A stretch of 64,000 nt of DNA, from positions 2,549,501-2,613,500 of the forward strand of contig CAJFCJ010000001.1 of the NCBI GenBank assembly GCA_904063045.1, read 5' to 3'. Within the stretch, counting starts at the first letter, position 1. Each line of letters starts with the position of its first letter. Shown here in pieces: positions 48,084 through 62,000 of the stretch. This DNA is from Dimorphilus gyrociliatus (Eukaryota; Annelida; Polychaeta; Dinophilidae). Both the position numbers and the translations under genes were made by a program. The notes under the pieces were generated by a model. The model saw only the letters and a program-made list of their open reading frames with translations, was not told where the DNA came from and did no database searches.

Positions 48084-48969
48084 TTAGAGATGGAGATCTT
48101 CGTGGATTGGCTTCAGTAGGAGCATGCACGTATCTTTCGGAATCCAAAACCATTTAGCTACTAGATTTTCTATAATTCCTATCCCGAAACCGCATATAAT
48201 ATCCGTAACGTAGTGCCTTCCTAATATTACCCTTGATGAGCTAACAACTACTGCCCAACTCCAAACAATTCCTAAAATCGGATTCTGGAGCCTTATGTTG
48301 GACGTTGTAAAGGCTGCAATAAGTGCAGCTCTAGTTGTATGCCCTGAAGGAAAGCTGTACTTTTTGTCAATAGAGATAGTCGCAATTAAATCATCTTCAT
48401 TATGTGCTGGTCTATCACGTCTAACCAGGGCTTTAACGCTTCCAACAATCATTAAATCCAAAACAAGAGCTGTAATAATAAAGATAAGCCCAAAATTATT
48501 GCATAAGTGGAGTCAATATGTAGAATTAATGAAAGATAATATAATATCGTTGAAAAAATTATATATGCATCGTAGTTTAAGACCGATCTACAATAAAATA
48601 TATCAGAAATAATTATAACATACCTAGAAAAAAATTGAGCAAAATTTCTTGTCTCTCTAAATCATGACTTATTAGAATACCAGCAATGTTTGCAATAATC
48701 CAAGGAGCTCCGTGACATGACAACTCTAGAAATTTCATTACAAATCGAAATCTTGAAAATTTTCCATCTGTCTTAGAGCAAATTGCTAAGTAATTTGTAG
48801 CTCGATTATCCCATTTATAGATGGTTTGGAGTAAACTTGAAGTCGGTGCACTATCTCTTTTCGACGAAATAGAAGCGGAGGAACGCTTTCTTGTTAAAGA
48901 TTTTTTCTGAGTATTTACAGAACTTCTCCTTTGTATAGTTGACCTTTCTTTAGCTACCTTCTCTTGCAT
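48084..48969 (-). CDS. PLPP6: PLPP6-like polyisoprenoid (di)phosphate phosphatase
   Basis: Two exons, about 255 aa. The N-terminus (MQEKVAKERSTIQRR) is basic and Ser-rich and probably cytosolic. The PAP2 fold shows all three phosphatase motifs: KALVRRDRP (motif 1), FPSGHTTRA (motif 2) and SRVILGRHYVTD (motif 3, catalytic His). Five or so hydrophobic segments place it in a membrane, in line with the ER and nuclear-envelope location of the family. PLPP6 (PPAPDC2) hydrolyses presqualene and farnesyl/geranylgeranyl diphosphates. The single intron (about 48480-48624) splits the chain before motif 1. The C-terminus is short and ends HEDLHL. Confidence 0.88.
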
Positions 48970-49165
48970 CCTCTTTTAGGTTTTAAAAATAATTTTGAGA
49001 TTTCGAATGTTTGGTGACTAAGTTGTCATTGAATTTCCGTTTCCGGTGAATTTTTCTACTTCCGGAAACTGGTTATTTAGTAAACGTTCCTAAACAGATG
49101 AAATTTGATAAGATATTTGAAAACATTGATATAGGAAACTAAAATAATAACTATTCTTAGAAAAA

Positions 49166-52100
49166 ATGATGTCTAAAGCTTCAATTGAAACACAGCTTCA
49201 AAAAGTTCGTCAGTCGTTATGAAATTTCTTGAGTTTTTTTACATATTTTTCGAAAAAGAGATAACCGCCCTTTATATTTTTCATCTGTAAAAATAATTTT
49301 TATAATTACAGGAATCAAATCGATTAGCTAGTTTAGAAGAGACGCTAATTCGTAGTGATGCTGCCACGGATACTATGCTCAAAATGCTGAAAGGGTTTGA
49401 TGGTAGATTAGAAAGATTGAACGCTACAATTAAACCTGTTCATGAGGAAACGCAAAGACTACATAGACGGCAAGAAAGTATGATATATAATAATATTTTA
49501 CTAAACCTTCGACGACTTATATCTTATACCTATTTGTTTAGATACACTCTCAGTGCTGGGAGAATTAGACCTTATTCTAGCTCATTACAAGATTGCTGAA
49601 GAAGCCGAGAGTGTTGTTTCGCAATCGTAAGTTTGTTGCTTCTATAAAGACTTTTTTTGGTTTTTCCATACAATAATATATTCTGTATATTACAGCCCGT
49701 CAAACCAAATTGAGCAGTATTTAAAGAAAATGAATGACATAAAGTCAGCCAAAGATTATTTCGAAATGATAGCCAAGTCTGAAGGTCACGAAAAAGCCGA
49801 TGATGTCGTTTATAAAGTATCTTTTACACAGTTAATTCAGAAGCTCGAGTAGTAATCACGTGTAATATTATTTTCTAAATAGCTAACTTGCCCTTTCGAT
49901 AAAGGTGTAAGTCTACTCGATGAAGAATTCAAATATGTTCTTCAAAGAAATTCCCAACCTTATAATGCAAAATTGATATTAGAGAATCTTCATGCAATAG
50001 GTCTTTATATTCTATAATATACTTTATATTCTATAATACTAACTGGGAAAATACTTAATATTTTATAGCATCCGGTAAAGAGCCGTTGAGTTTGGCTTAC
50101 GATAGTAAAACAGCACCATTGTGGGGAAAAGTTGTTAAATTACCTAGTCAATCTGTGCAAACAGAATTAGGAATGATGGCTTCCTGGCTTCTTAAACTTT
50201 CAACAAACACTGTTACAAATACAACGGAGAATTTTGCAGAACACAGGGTTCGCGGAATGAGAAAATGCCTTGATTCGTAAGCAATTATTTCTTAAACACA
50301 TTTATACATAATCCTTTAATCTAAAAAATTTACCTAATAGGGTTAGAAATTTGATTAATGAAGAAAAATTTGACTTACCTTTTGCATCACCATCGGCAGC
50401 AAAAGGAAAATATGCTGATTCCCAACGAAGAGAATCTAATATGTAAGATAACAATCACCGTCTTTACCGTAATTAATTATGATTTATTAATATATTTTCT
50501 ATTAAACAGTTTCGGAAGCATATCAAGCAAAATTAAAAATCAATTTACAACTGCTGATAGATCTCCTGGTATAACTTTATTTTATGATTTCTTTTATCAA
50601 AGCTACAATAATAATCTTCTCTTTTGAGATTAGCCCCAACAAAGAAACGCGAATCTTACTCTAATAGGGAAAATATAAAAGATGACAATAATGATGGAGA
50701 TATTGATTTCTTTTTGTATATGTTTCCAGTTGTGTTTAGAATGACAGAGGTTGTTGTTATATTTAAAAATTATTTAATAATTGACATTCATAATATGCTC
50801 AATAGCTGGAAGTAGCTTTGGCGAATAGTATATTTTCAAAGAAGACTTATGTATCCTATATAATGAGCACTGTCTTTCAAGGTGTCTTTAAGACAATTCA
50901 CGAGGAAGCCGATGTAATTATAAAATACTATATATTACCTGTCAATTGAGATCTAATTGCAATTTATGCCAATTTTTATAATCTTCCAGCGAGTTAATAC
51001 TATTTGTAGAAAAGGAGTTATCCGTCATGACACCAGCGTCATTTTATATGTTTTTCAAGTATTGAATCATCTTAGAACAGCTGAACCTCACTTTAACAAT
51101 ATACTACAAGTATAAATTTCTTATTTAAAGTAACAAAATATAACAATATAAATTGATTCTGACAGAAGCTAGATTGCAAAAAGCGATATTTGGATTCACT
51201 TATTCATAGCTTCAGCGAAACAGTAAGTTTTTCAAATGTATAAATTCAATTGTATTAGAAATACTTAATTTTCTTTGTATTATAAACACAAAGGCTTTAC
51301 AAGGTTTAACTGAGTTGAATGATTTCATTAAATCTAATCAAGATAGACACGCATTAATGCCGCCTGACGGTACCGTCCACCAGATGACAAGCAATGTAAG
51401 TTAGCGGTTTTTAGGCAAAAGCTTTATATGTAGAAATAATTTTCCATAGATTATGATTTTCCTTGAAAATCTTTTGATCAATAAAGAATCTCTGCTAGAA
51501 TTGTTTGCTTCAAAGCCATCAAAAGAGAGAGAAGCTGCTCACTACTTGAGTAATTATAACTTTTTATTTAACGTTTCTTAAATATAGAAAAATTTATGAA
51601 TTACAGAATATTTAATACCATAATTTTTTTTATTAGGAAACCTTATATCATCTCTTGGTTTATATTTAACGAATAAATCGCAAACTTACACCGATCCTGT
51701 GCTAGTAATAATATTTTTGTTGAACAATTATAATTACATGTCAAAAGCTTTACAAAAGTAAGTTATTTAGATTATTATGTTTTTCTGTAAATAACTTAAC
51801 AATTTTTTTACAGAAAAAACTCGAAACTTCAGTTTATTTGTCAATTCGATTCGGATATTACACAAAGCTTCGTTCAAAAATGTATCAGCTATAGGCAGAC
51901 TTACGCCAGAAGTTGGGATCCTGTTATACAACAGATTAGCTCTGATGCAAATAGGAGTTTTTCTCCAGAAAAGCTTAAAGATCGAGATAGGCAACTGATA
52001 AAAGATAAATTTTCCGTAAGCTTTCTATTTTTTATTGGATGCTGCTAGTTTCGTATATATGTATATGCATTTCAGAATTTCAATAAAGCGTTTGAAGATA

Positions 52101-52306
52101 TTTACCGAATTCAAAAAGCTTATTCGGTTCCTGATCCAGAATTGAAAGATTTGTTAAGGACCGAAAATCAAAATCGAATACTTCCTTTATACGAGTCATT
52201 CTTAAGAAAGTACGAAGACTGTGGATTTACCAAGAATAAGGAAAAATATGTAAAATATCGTGTAGAGGATATAAAAAGATCAATGTCACAATTCTTTTCC
52301 GCTTAG
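49166..52306 (+). CDS. EXOC7: exocyst complex subunit EXO70
   Basis: Many short exons starting at ATG 49166 or 49169 (MMSKASIETQLQ) and ending FFSA at 52306. The N-terminal coiled coil (LASLEETLIRSD, LERLNATIKPVHEE) is followed by the extended helical rod of EXO70. Recognisable stretches are LPYNAK-like QPYNAKLILENLHA, FFKYLNHLRT, NDFIKSNQDRHALMPPDGTVH and the conserved C-terminal PI(4,5)P2-binding region (FNKAFEDIYRIQKAYSVPD, ILPLYESFLRKY). Length is about 650 aa, as in human EXOC7. It tethers secretory vesicles to the plasma membrane together with EXOC1. One or two small middle exons (50630-50890) are hard to place by eye. Confidence 0.9.
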
Positions 52307-53057
52307 ATATAATTTATATTATAAATAACACTTAAAAAATGCTTTTCTATTCAAGTAGCCAAGATGGGAAACTGCTAACATTCAATGTAATTGTTTTCTT
52401 GTATAGACCTATAATGGCGGCCATAGCTTTTTCAAATATTTATAATAAATATATTGAGTTATATAATAAATACGTTTACTTTTCTTAAAATTTCAACCTT
52501 CTGTCACCTAATTCAATATCTAGTTCACTTATAAAAAATAACTGTCTAATAGAATTGTAGTCTGGGAGGGATTAAGAGCAATCATAGGGCTATTAAAATG
52601 TTGTATATAACTCATTTAGAGCTTTATCCTAAGTATTTACAAAGTAAACTTGAATGATATATATATGAACTATTCATAAATGGCCATTTGAATTTACCCG
52701 GCAAATATTTCCTATTAAAAAAATCTTGCTTTTCGTATAAATTAACAGAACTCAATTATGATTTTATTTAGATTCTACATTATGAATTATCGAATGAAAA
52801 TTTCTACGAAACTCGTACTCAATTCGAGAATATTTGTTATATATTTAGTCTTCTTTCAACATAGGCTGTGGGAAAAGCAAAGATACATTTTATATGTATA
52901 AAAATAATTGATCTTCATATTGCTACATTCTCTTTTAAAAAATTAATTTCCTGCTATTACGAAGTTTTAGAGAATATATATGTCTAAGAAAATATATACA
53001 AGGAGTGAGCGTTAGCGATAATAAGGGAAATTGGGTTATTTGTTGCGCACGTTCAAG
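52307..53057. other. intergenic sequence upstream of TSC2
   Basis: About 750 bp, AT-rich, presumably including the TSC2 promoter. No supported feature. Confidence 0.45.
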
Positions 53058-56000
53058 ATGTCCAGCAATGAAGTTAAAAAGGATGAATCGAAATTTGATA
53101 GGCTCAAGAAATTGTTTAAAGGGAATTCAAAAACATCTTCTCCTTCTAACCTGCCTCATGTCCCATTACAAACCTCTCCCCAGAACCCGTTTCAACTAAC
53201 TCAAGCATGTGTAAACGTGAGTGCACAATACAATGTAAACAACAAAATGTATTTTACCGCTTGCGTTCTCTATAAATATATAGAGCATAGGTTGTGGACA
53301 TCCTGAAAGCTATAGAATAAAAAACATTAAAGACCTTACCGAAATCATTCAGACAAAGATGATAAAAAAGGTAAACTAATAATATTAAATGCCATTTTTG
53401 ATAATATGTTATATAATTGTTGTGTTTATGTATTTCTCCATAAAAGGAACATATAGTTACACTTTGGAATTGTGTAAGGGATTTGAAAACATCTGATAAT
53501 TCCATTGCAAGACAGACGTGTTTTAGATTTTTTTATAGTTTAATTCAAGGCCAGGTAGTAAACATGTTGCAATGCTATTTACTTAAAATATAGCATATCA
53601 ATTTCTATTTTTACAGCATGAAAGATTAGAAACAATGAAATCGGTCATCTTTGACGATTTAAATTCAGTTAAATATGTAGAAGATTTCGATTATAAAATT
53701 CTCTGCTTTCAATCTTTAACGCAAAATGGTAAAAATCTTTCGAAAATAGAAGAAGAAACTGGTCCTGCTGTTGCAGCTTGGGAAAAAGAATTAGTTAATG
53801 ATTATGAAAAGTTAAAGGGGAAAATTGTTATAGAATTTTTACGTTTAATTGTTAATATTATTAAGTATAATGCTGCTCATTTAGATGAAGAAAATTTGAG
53901 TGAACTTGTTAGGTAATACTATATTATTGTTTTATTTATTATGTGTATGCTTTCTTATACTTTACAACTATTAATTCTATTAATATTTACTTTTGAAGGG
54001 AAACATGCAATCTTGCTCAAGTTACAGACAATTTGGAAGAAATGAAAGTTAGTATATTTCTATTATTAAACATGTTTTGTTACATATCTTTAATTGTTAA
54101 TATTAATTATTGGAAAAACTTTATTCATTAACAACAGAGCTGTTTGGCTTTACTCATGTGCATAGTCAGTTACAGTTACTTACCCACGGACTGTCTATAT
54201 GCTGTAGTTGTTTGTTTATGCAAGGTGCTAAATGTTCATACTGATTGTGTTTCATCAGTTTGGAAGGTAAGGATGATGATTGTCGAATACGTACAGAGAT
54301 GTATAGATGTTTATATTTTCATATTAGCTTATGAGAGCAATATTTCAAGACCATTTGGGTCATGCCGCATTACTTGTGACTTGTCGCATTTTAGAGGATA
54401 AGTAAGAATAATAAATACTTTTATTATCAAATAATACGAGATATAATAATCTCATTTATAGAGAAAACGCAAAAGATACTATTCTTTTGCGTGGTGCTGT
54501 ATATTTCGTTGGAGCTGCCCTTTGGGGAAGAGAAAGAGTTGAGACTATTAAATGTCCAGCTAGTGTTGTATTACCTTGTATGATACAAGTAAATATTAAT
54601 ATTATATCATTTTTCGTTACTTTTTTGCATTTAATAATTTAATTTTTTCAAAGGCTTTAGTTAACAGCGATCATCCACTTGTTGCCTATGAAATAGCAAG
54701 ATCTGTTAGAAGGTTAATTGAAAAATATGGAACAGATTGTGAAATGATGACATGGAGTGGAGTTTTAGATGTAATCCAAACACTTCTTGATTTTACAAAT
54801 TCAAATGTATTTGCTGTAATTATCCAATTTATTCAATTATTTAGCAAAGTGAACTTTTTATACTTAAAATAATTTCCAGGCTTCGTCAGCACTTTCCCCA
54901 CATATACTTACCGAATTTCATCGAATAATAAGTGATGTAGAGGACGCCTATGAGAAAGAAAGTAATTTTAGTTCACTAGCCGATCGATTTTTCGATATTG
55001 TTGAAGAATGTGCCAATGATAGACCGGTAAATAATGATTCATTTTAAAGACTATCACTTTTATTGAAAATTTAAAACGCAGCTACAAATATAACATGTTT
55101 TTATTTAATCACAACAGGAAAAATCATTACTACTTTTAATACAACATCGTGTATTATTAGTGCATCCCAACCTCCCAGGATGGACCATTCAACTTAAAGA
55201 ATTAGTTGACAAATACTTTAGGTAAGTAAAGTTAATACTTTTCAATTTTAATTCTTTATTGAGTATAATTTCCAACCCGCGATCTTTAAAGTATTTAAGT
55301 TAGTATTATCTTTTAAAATTGAGCATTTTCCTTGAAATAAAGCTATTCCAATGCAACTATTTGAATTCATACACTTTGTACTGCAGTGACCTTTATTTCT
55401 ATATATCTCCACTTTATCAGCCGAACCTGATGGTGTTGGAAAGACCTCGCCTTTCAGTCTTGTTAAATGAATACATCGAACTGTCAAGACAAAGAGAGAT
55501 TTATATTGAACGATTTATTAATAATCTTGAATTAATCACTGTAGATCAATCATTTAACTTAAAACCTTTATGGAAAATTTCCTATAGCTCACCTAATCCA
55601 TCAGAATAATAGCTATTACTGCAATTCCACTTTTGAATATCTGGTGTTGCTTGAGTTGTTGGGAGTTCTAGTGAAATTTTATTTATATATAATATTAAAA
55701 CGCATTAAAATACTCGTCCTTACCAGTTGTAAATATAGGCGTTTCAGAATTGCTACATCTACCACTTATACAAACTACACTAGGAAAACCGTTGCAAACA
55801 TCTCCTTCGTCACACGAAGACCCAAATGTTTTATCTGTAACGGTGTTTTTGAGAGTTAAATTTGTTTTTATACTTGAATATACGAGCATATATTCTATGT
55901 ACATGAGCATGAACCAGACCAATCAATTTCCTGACTTTGATTACAAATCCAAGTTCCATTATTTAATACCCTTTCAAAACCGGTCAGGCAGACACATACA

Positions 56001-59000
56001 CCAAAAGAGCATTTCATTGCTTTTGGATTACCCTTACAACTCGAACTCGATGAACAAGAATCATCAACAGCACTCAAAAACGCTAAATTGTTTTTGATAA
56101 AGGAGATAACTATTATAAATGTATTCACTAATTTTAAAACTATACCATTAGCTGATACAGTAATTACAGTACTGCCCAAATCCATTTTAGTAGTCAAAGT
56201 ATAAGCATCATTTTTATCAAGACCAGCAACAGGTATTATAATATCATTATCTCGAACACAAGAATTTGCAGCCATCGTTTTTGTTGCGAAAAAACCACTA
56301 AAAGCGCCAATACTCCCAGGATTAAGGTTATCTATTTAAAAACATTTTAGTATTAGATTACCTGTAATGAAAGTTTTCAATTTAAAACTGAAAAATAAAA
56401 ATTACCTAAGATAACAACAGCAATAGCCCCCGATAATTGCGCAAAAAGAGCCTTTGAAGAAAAAAAGCAACCACCCCTTCGGACGATTGCTACGTTTCCT
56501 CTCACTGCTGAAGGATTATGATACATATCACAACCATTTTCTGGTATTGACTTAACAGCAATTCCGGTAAACTGATTGAAAATTAAAGCAATGTTGAACA
56601 AAAAATTATTACAAAGACAAATCTCATATTTGTTATTTCTATTACTTTTGTATCTTCTCCAAAACCGAAACCAAATTCAGCTGGTCTTGCTTCCAATATA
56701 ATATTTCCATTATGTATTGTAACAGTTCTCCTATAAGCTCCTGAATAAGAAATAAGTATAATAAACTAAACCAACTTTAATAGTTATTTTTAACCGTTGG
56801 CAAAAAAAAATTGGAATGCAAAACAGTAAAACGAAGCCTTGACTAGTAAAGAATTCATTTTCATTTGAAGGATATACCGTTATTACCTTTGAGCTCTTGT
56901 GCGCGTAAAAGAAGTTTGTGATTTACTGTTTCTATTTGTAGACGCTCAATTTGATTACATATCCAAGTTCCATTGTCATTTACCTATATAAATGGTTCGT
57001 GTAAATACAATTGCTAAAAGATCATTTAATTGATCTTGGTCTACTATATGGAAATGAATTCCCAAAACTATGCCAAAGAACTATTAGCTATAACATTAGA
57101 TTTAATAACAAGTAGGCATCAGCGAAATCATTTTACCAGTTAGAGAGTAGAGAAACCATATTACGCAATTATTTATAGACGTGTTTAAATTCGTTATTTC
57201 GTGATAGAATCAAATATTGATCATCCATAAAGTTCTCTTTCTATAAGCTTTCTTCAATTCTAGTGGCTGCTTCCCGTATAGAATATTTTCTTAGAAAAAT
57301 CTGTCTCAATTTTTAACATTTAACATTTCTTTTTCAGACTTGAATTACGAACAAAAGTAAGAATACATGTTATCGAAGTTTTATCCCAATTTATAACTTC
57401 CCACGTTCATCTCTATGAGGTATTTTATGCAAGTTTACTTGCAATAGAAAACAATATATTTAGAATAAATAAAAGAGTACATATGCTAATATTTTTTCAC
57501 AACAGAATGAATTAATAGATGGTGTTATTCTACCTGTATTGACAAATATAGATCAAGATTTTGATATTGCTGTCAGAAAGAGAACAACTCAATTGCTTTT
57601 GCATGTTTGTCATTGTTGTACAACCTCAAAATTTAGTGAAGTTATTCAAATATTAGAAAAGGTAAATAGAAAAAACAAACTTAAAAGTTTAGCTTCAACA
57701 AGAAAACCATAGATATATAACAATATATTCAGAACATAGAATTCAATTATTGATATCAGATAATGTTCTAGTTTAAGATCCTAGGTTCATTCTTGAATAG
57801 TTAAATTAATTGCAATTGGTAATCAATTCTATAACGAACAAAAATCGTTTAGAAATTTGTCCTTGAGAAATCTTAAGGATAAATCGGCAACAGATTAAAC
57901 TGTTATTGATATGGTATGATGATAGGGAATTGATAACATTTAATTCATGGAATTATCGATTCAATAATAGTAATTTTGTTTTGTTACATATAATCTATTC
58001 TTATTTTTCTTTACAATAATAGATAATGCAGAGACCATTTAGGTCGTCTAGACCCGGATCACCACCATCTACACCAGTATCCTATTGTTTCGAAGATGTT
58101 AACTTGGCTGTGTGCGGTTTAGCAGCAATGCTAGAAGTTAAAATTACTTCTAAATATAACCTTTCATCCCAAGTTGTTCAAATATACGATTGTCTAATTA
58201 AGCATCTTAAGTGCCTATATTCGCCAACAAATTGCCGTTTTTTGGATAGTTCAGTTAAAAGTCGCTATGAGGTTGGTCCTAGTTTCCGAATATTTCCTAT
58301 ATTTTTGAACTAAAGATAGCTATTCATATTGATTGACCAAACCTAATCAATTACGTATTCATTTTACACTTCCTAGAAAGCAATAATTTTTTATGTTTTG
58401 TAGATCTTAAGAGTCCTTCTAAATATGAGAAGCGATAATCAAAAAAGGCTGGGATATGTCAATAGAAATAAAGGAGACAAAGTAATCTTTACTTCAAATA
58501 TTATATTCACAAGGTAATAACAGCAAGTTTTTTTTTTACCTTGTTTTTTTTAATTATCTATTTCGTTGTTTCATTTTTTTATAAAGTTCAAAAGTAACTA
58601 AGTCAAAAAATGAAGAATCGATTAAAAAGTCATGTAAAGATGATGAAAAACAATTGAAAAAAAGTTGTTCACAAGTCGACGAAGAGATACAATCTACTGA
58701 AACACCAAATCTATTTTATATCAATTACGCTGATGCTGTTTCTTGCTTCATATTATGTCTAAAATATGAAAGTGAATGGGATATATATCATTTATTATTT
58801 CAAGAAACTCCTAAAATTTTACGTAATAAGAGTCTAATTTTAACAACGATACGTAATGCAAGGAACAATGGTGGAAGTGAAGATATTGAAACCTTTAGCC
58901 AATTAATCTGTGATATGATAAGCACTACTTCGCCAAAAGCTTACGAATCTTTTAAAAATAAAAAAGAAGGTAGCGTTACCAAACCAGACTTTCACTGCAA

Positions 59001-62000
59001 CATATTTCCAGTATTAACGTGCCTACCCAGTTACCATAACTATTTAAATAGAAATATATTGGTTAGTTAATTAATTTATTAACTATTTTTACAAGTATTG
59101 GTATATAAAATATCTTTCTTTTCATATAGCAACAATTCATTCAATGCCTCGATTTGGGTTTGATCTCCAAATGCGCTCGTCTGTGCGTCTGGGCCTTGTC
59201 TGTTTCTGCTTTTGAAATGCCCAATGTCCTTATGAGGCAATTGCCACATATTTTGTTAATTATTACACAAATATCTCCAACAAGGCAAATGTCAACACCA
59301 TTAATGGAATTTTTAAACAGTAATTTATCTAAAATATTTTATTGCTATTCAGTTATTAATGTTTCTTTTTCTTGCAGCTTTTATTCACCTACCGCAATTG
59401 TTTATTAATTTTTGTGATGATGATTATCTATCGGTATTCGCTATTGCTATGCAGTATACTAATCCTGCAAGATATTCGCATTATACAGTATCTTTAGCCT
59501 ATCAAGTAATATGTGTTTGGTTCTTAAAATGTAAATTAGAATCGAGAAAACGTTATGTTAATTTTATTGTAAGAGGTTTGGTTAAAGTTTTAAATCAATT
59601 CGAGGAGAATATTTCAAGAGCAAGGGTTTGTTTCCTCTTTATTATTAATAATAAATAGTTATTATTTAATCAAATTAATCAAATAAATCAACTGACAGGC
59701 ATCCAATAATTGTAACGAAACTATGCCAAGAGGAAGATCACACACAGAAGATGTTACCGTACTAAAGAGGTAAAATATTTCTGGTTTTGCATCTAAGTTT
59801 GTTTATATATTATTGTTTGTTTAGAGCAAAAACTGCTGCTGTACAAAATGTGAAGACGGCTGCCTTTCATCAAGAATTAACAGAAACCTGTATTGATATG
59901 TTGGCCAGATACGCCTATTCAAATTGTTCAAATTTTCCTACCAGGTCTGCAGTCGCTGAATTTCTTTTAAAAAATGGAACAAGTGAACGTTGGGTAATAG
60001 GAAATAACGTTGTAACTATTACTACCAGTGGAAGTTTAGTTGGTACGAAATTATATTATACTTATTATTATTATACGATATTTTACTATGGATTTAGGCC
60101 CATCTGGTCTTTGTGATAAATGTCTACATTTAGCTGGTAAATTGGCTGAAAAGAAAAGACAAGAGAATCAACGAAAACGTCATCAGTCAGCGGCATGCGA
60201 AACTAGTCAATCCACAGTTGTTGTCAGGCAGAAAAGCTTCGATGACATGGGAATTGGTAGGAAAGATGTTACCGAAAACACAACTGCAAATGAAGAACCG
60301 GTAAATCCTAAAATTGATGAAATAATGTTGGGCCTTGGAAAGAATAAACCAGATGACGCATCCATATTTACTCAATACGAATGCAGTTGTTGGGTAAATG
60401 CATGGGTTGAAGTACATATAAGACGACCAACAGGAAACGTAAGCTGGTTAATGAGATCGCAAAATGATACTGGTATTAATCAGGTAATAGCACTTAATTC
60501 CTTAGAGATATTTGAATATAATCTTTATTGTTATAAAATGAAAAAAACAAAAGGGTGCACCTGGATTCCCTCTTTGGAATATGCATCTATTAATGCAAGA
60601 GGAAAAGTCAAAAGATTCCAAATCAATATCAAAAAGAAAGAAAATTGATAGCATGTCCATTGCCGAGAGTGAATATAATAATATACACCAACAAATCTTT
60701 CTTGGCTCTTCTCCACCGAACGGTAAGGGTAAATATTCTTAATTTATTAGTGTTATTAGAGTTTAGCAGTGATATTTCTGTTGAACTTACCACCGATAAT
60801 ACTTATATTTATATAGATAAGATATGTATATTATTTTCGCCTTAATATTCAACTTCGTATAAGAACTATAAAGATTATTTTTTTCATAGATAATAGATAA
60901 CTTTTTAAATACTTCATTCGAGTTTCTCCTTCCTTATCCTTATAATTTACACTCTTTTATACTTACAAATTTCTTTTTTCTTTTACACCTTAAAACTTAT
61001 CCTTCCATTATTTCATTTGTTTAAAACTTAAAAAACAATTAATTACAATCATCAGCAGAAAAAGATGGATTTGATCTAAAGTTGGCACTTATCGGTATAT
61101 TTATATTAATAATGTTGTACTATTTAATTTCATTACAAAAAAAGAGAAATCTATAATTTGTCGTTAATTATAACTATCTTCTTTTTTTTGTAATGTATTA
61201 TTAATTATGTAAATATTAGTGGCATGGAGAAAAGGACATAATTATTTTGGGTCAAAAAAGTTTTTACTTTCCCTCATATATAATAACCTTGTCTTCCTTA
61301 CTATTCTTAGCATTGTCTTATACGGTCTATATATATATATATATATATACATTTTTGCCTTGTAATTATAAACTCGAATAGCTGTTATAAAAGTTGATAG
61401 GAGCATGTTTTTTAAACGAATCACATTCTTACTTCTCTTTTTAATTTTTTTTTAAATGCTTGTGTTATTATCTCTTTTTTTTATATTAAATTGTATTCCA
61501 ACGTTCTTTTTATAATTGTTTACGAACTGCACTTCCCATTGAATAAAATATAATGCACTAACACCCTAAACTAATAACGTATATTCCTAAAACCGAACAG
61601 GAACAAAGATTGTATTCCTTAGCGTATATTCATAAATTTATATATACTGTATATATTAGTATATATAGATTCATGTATATATAAAATTAATTTTCTAAAA
61701 CATTGAACTATGTCTTATGCGTTTGAAATTATTATATTGAACAGAGGAAGAAACTTCGGAAAGCGACGAAGAATCTGATAATAATGCAGTCAATCTACCT
61801 GAGTTAAAGAAAAGTACTTCTACACCGGTTTTAACAGCTGATATAATGACTAAACTAACAACTGGAAATGTTAAAGGTGACTTACAAGACGTCTTTCAAA
61901 GGTACGAAAATAATTTTTCTTTTATTAATAACTTATTATTTAAATACTACTTTGACTTGTGGTTTAGGTCGCAAGACTTGAAAAGTGATAAACTTAATGG

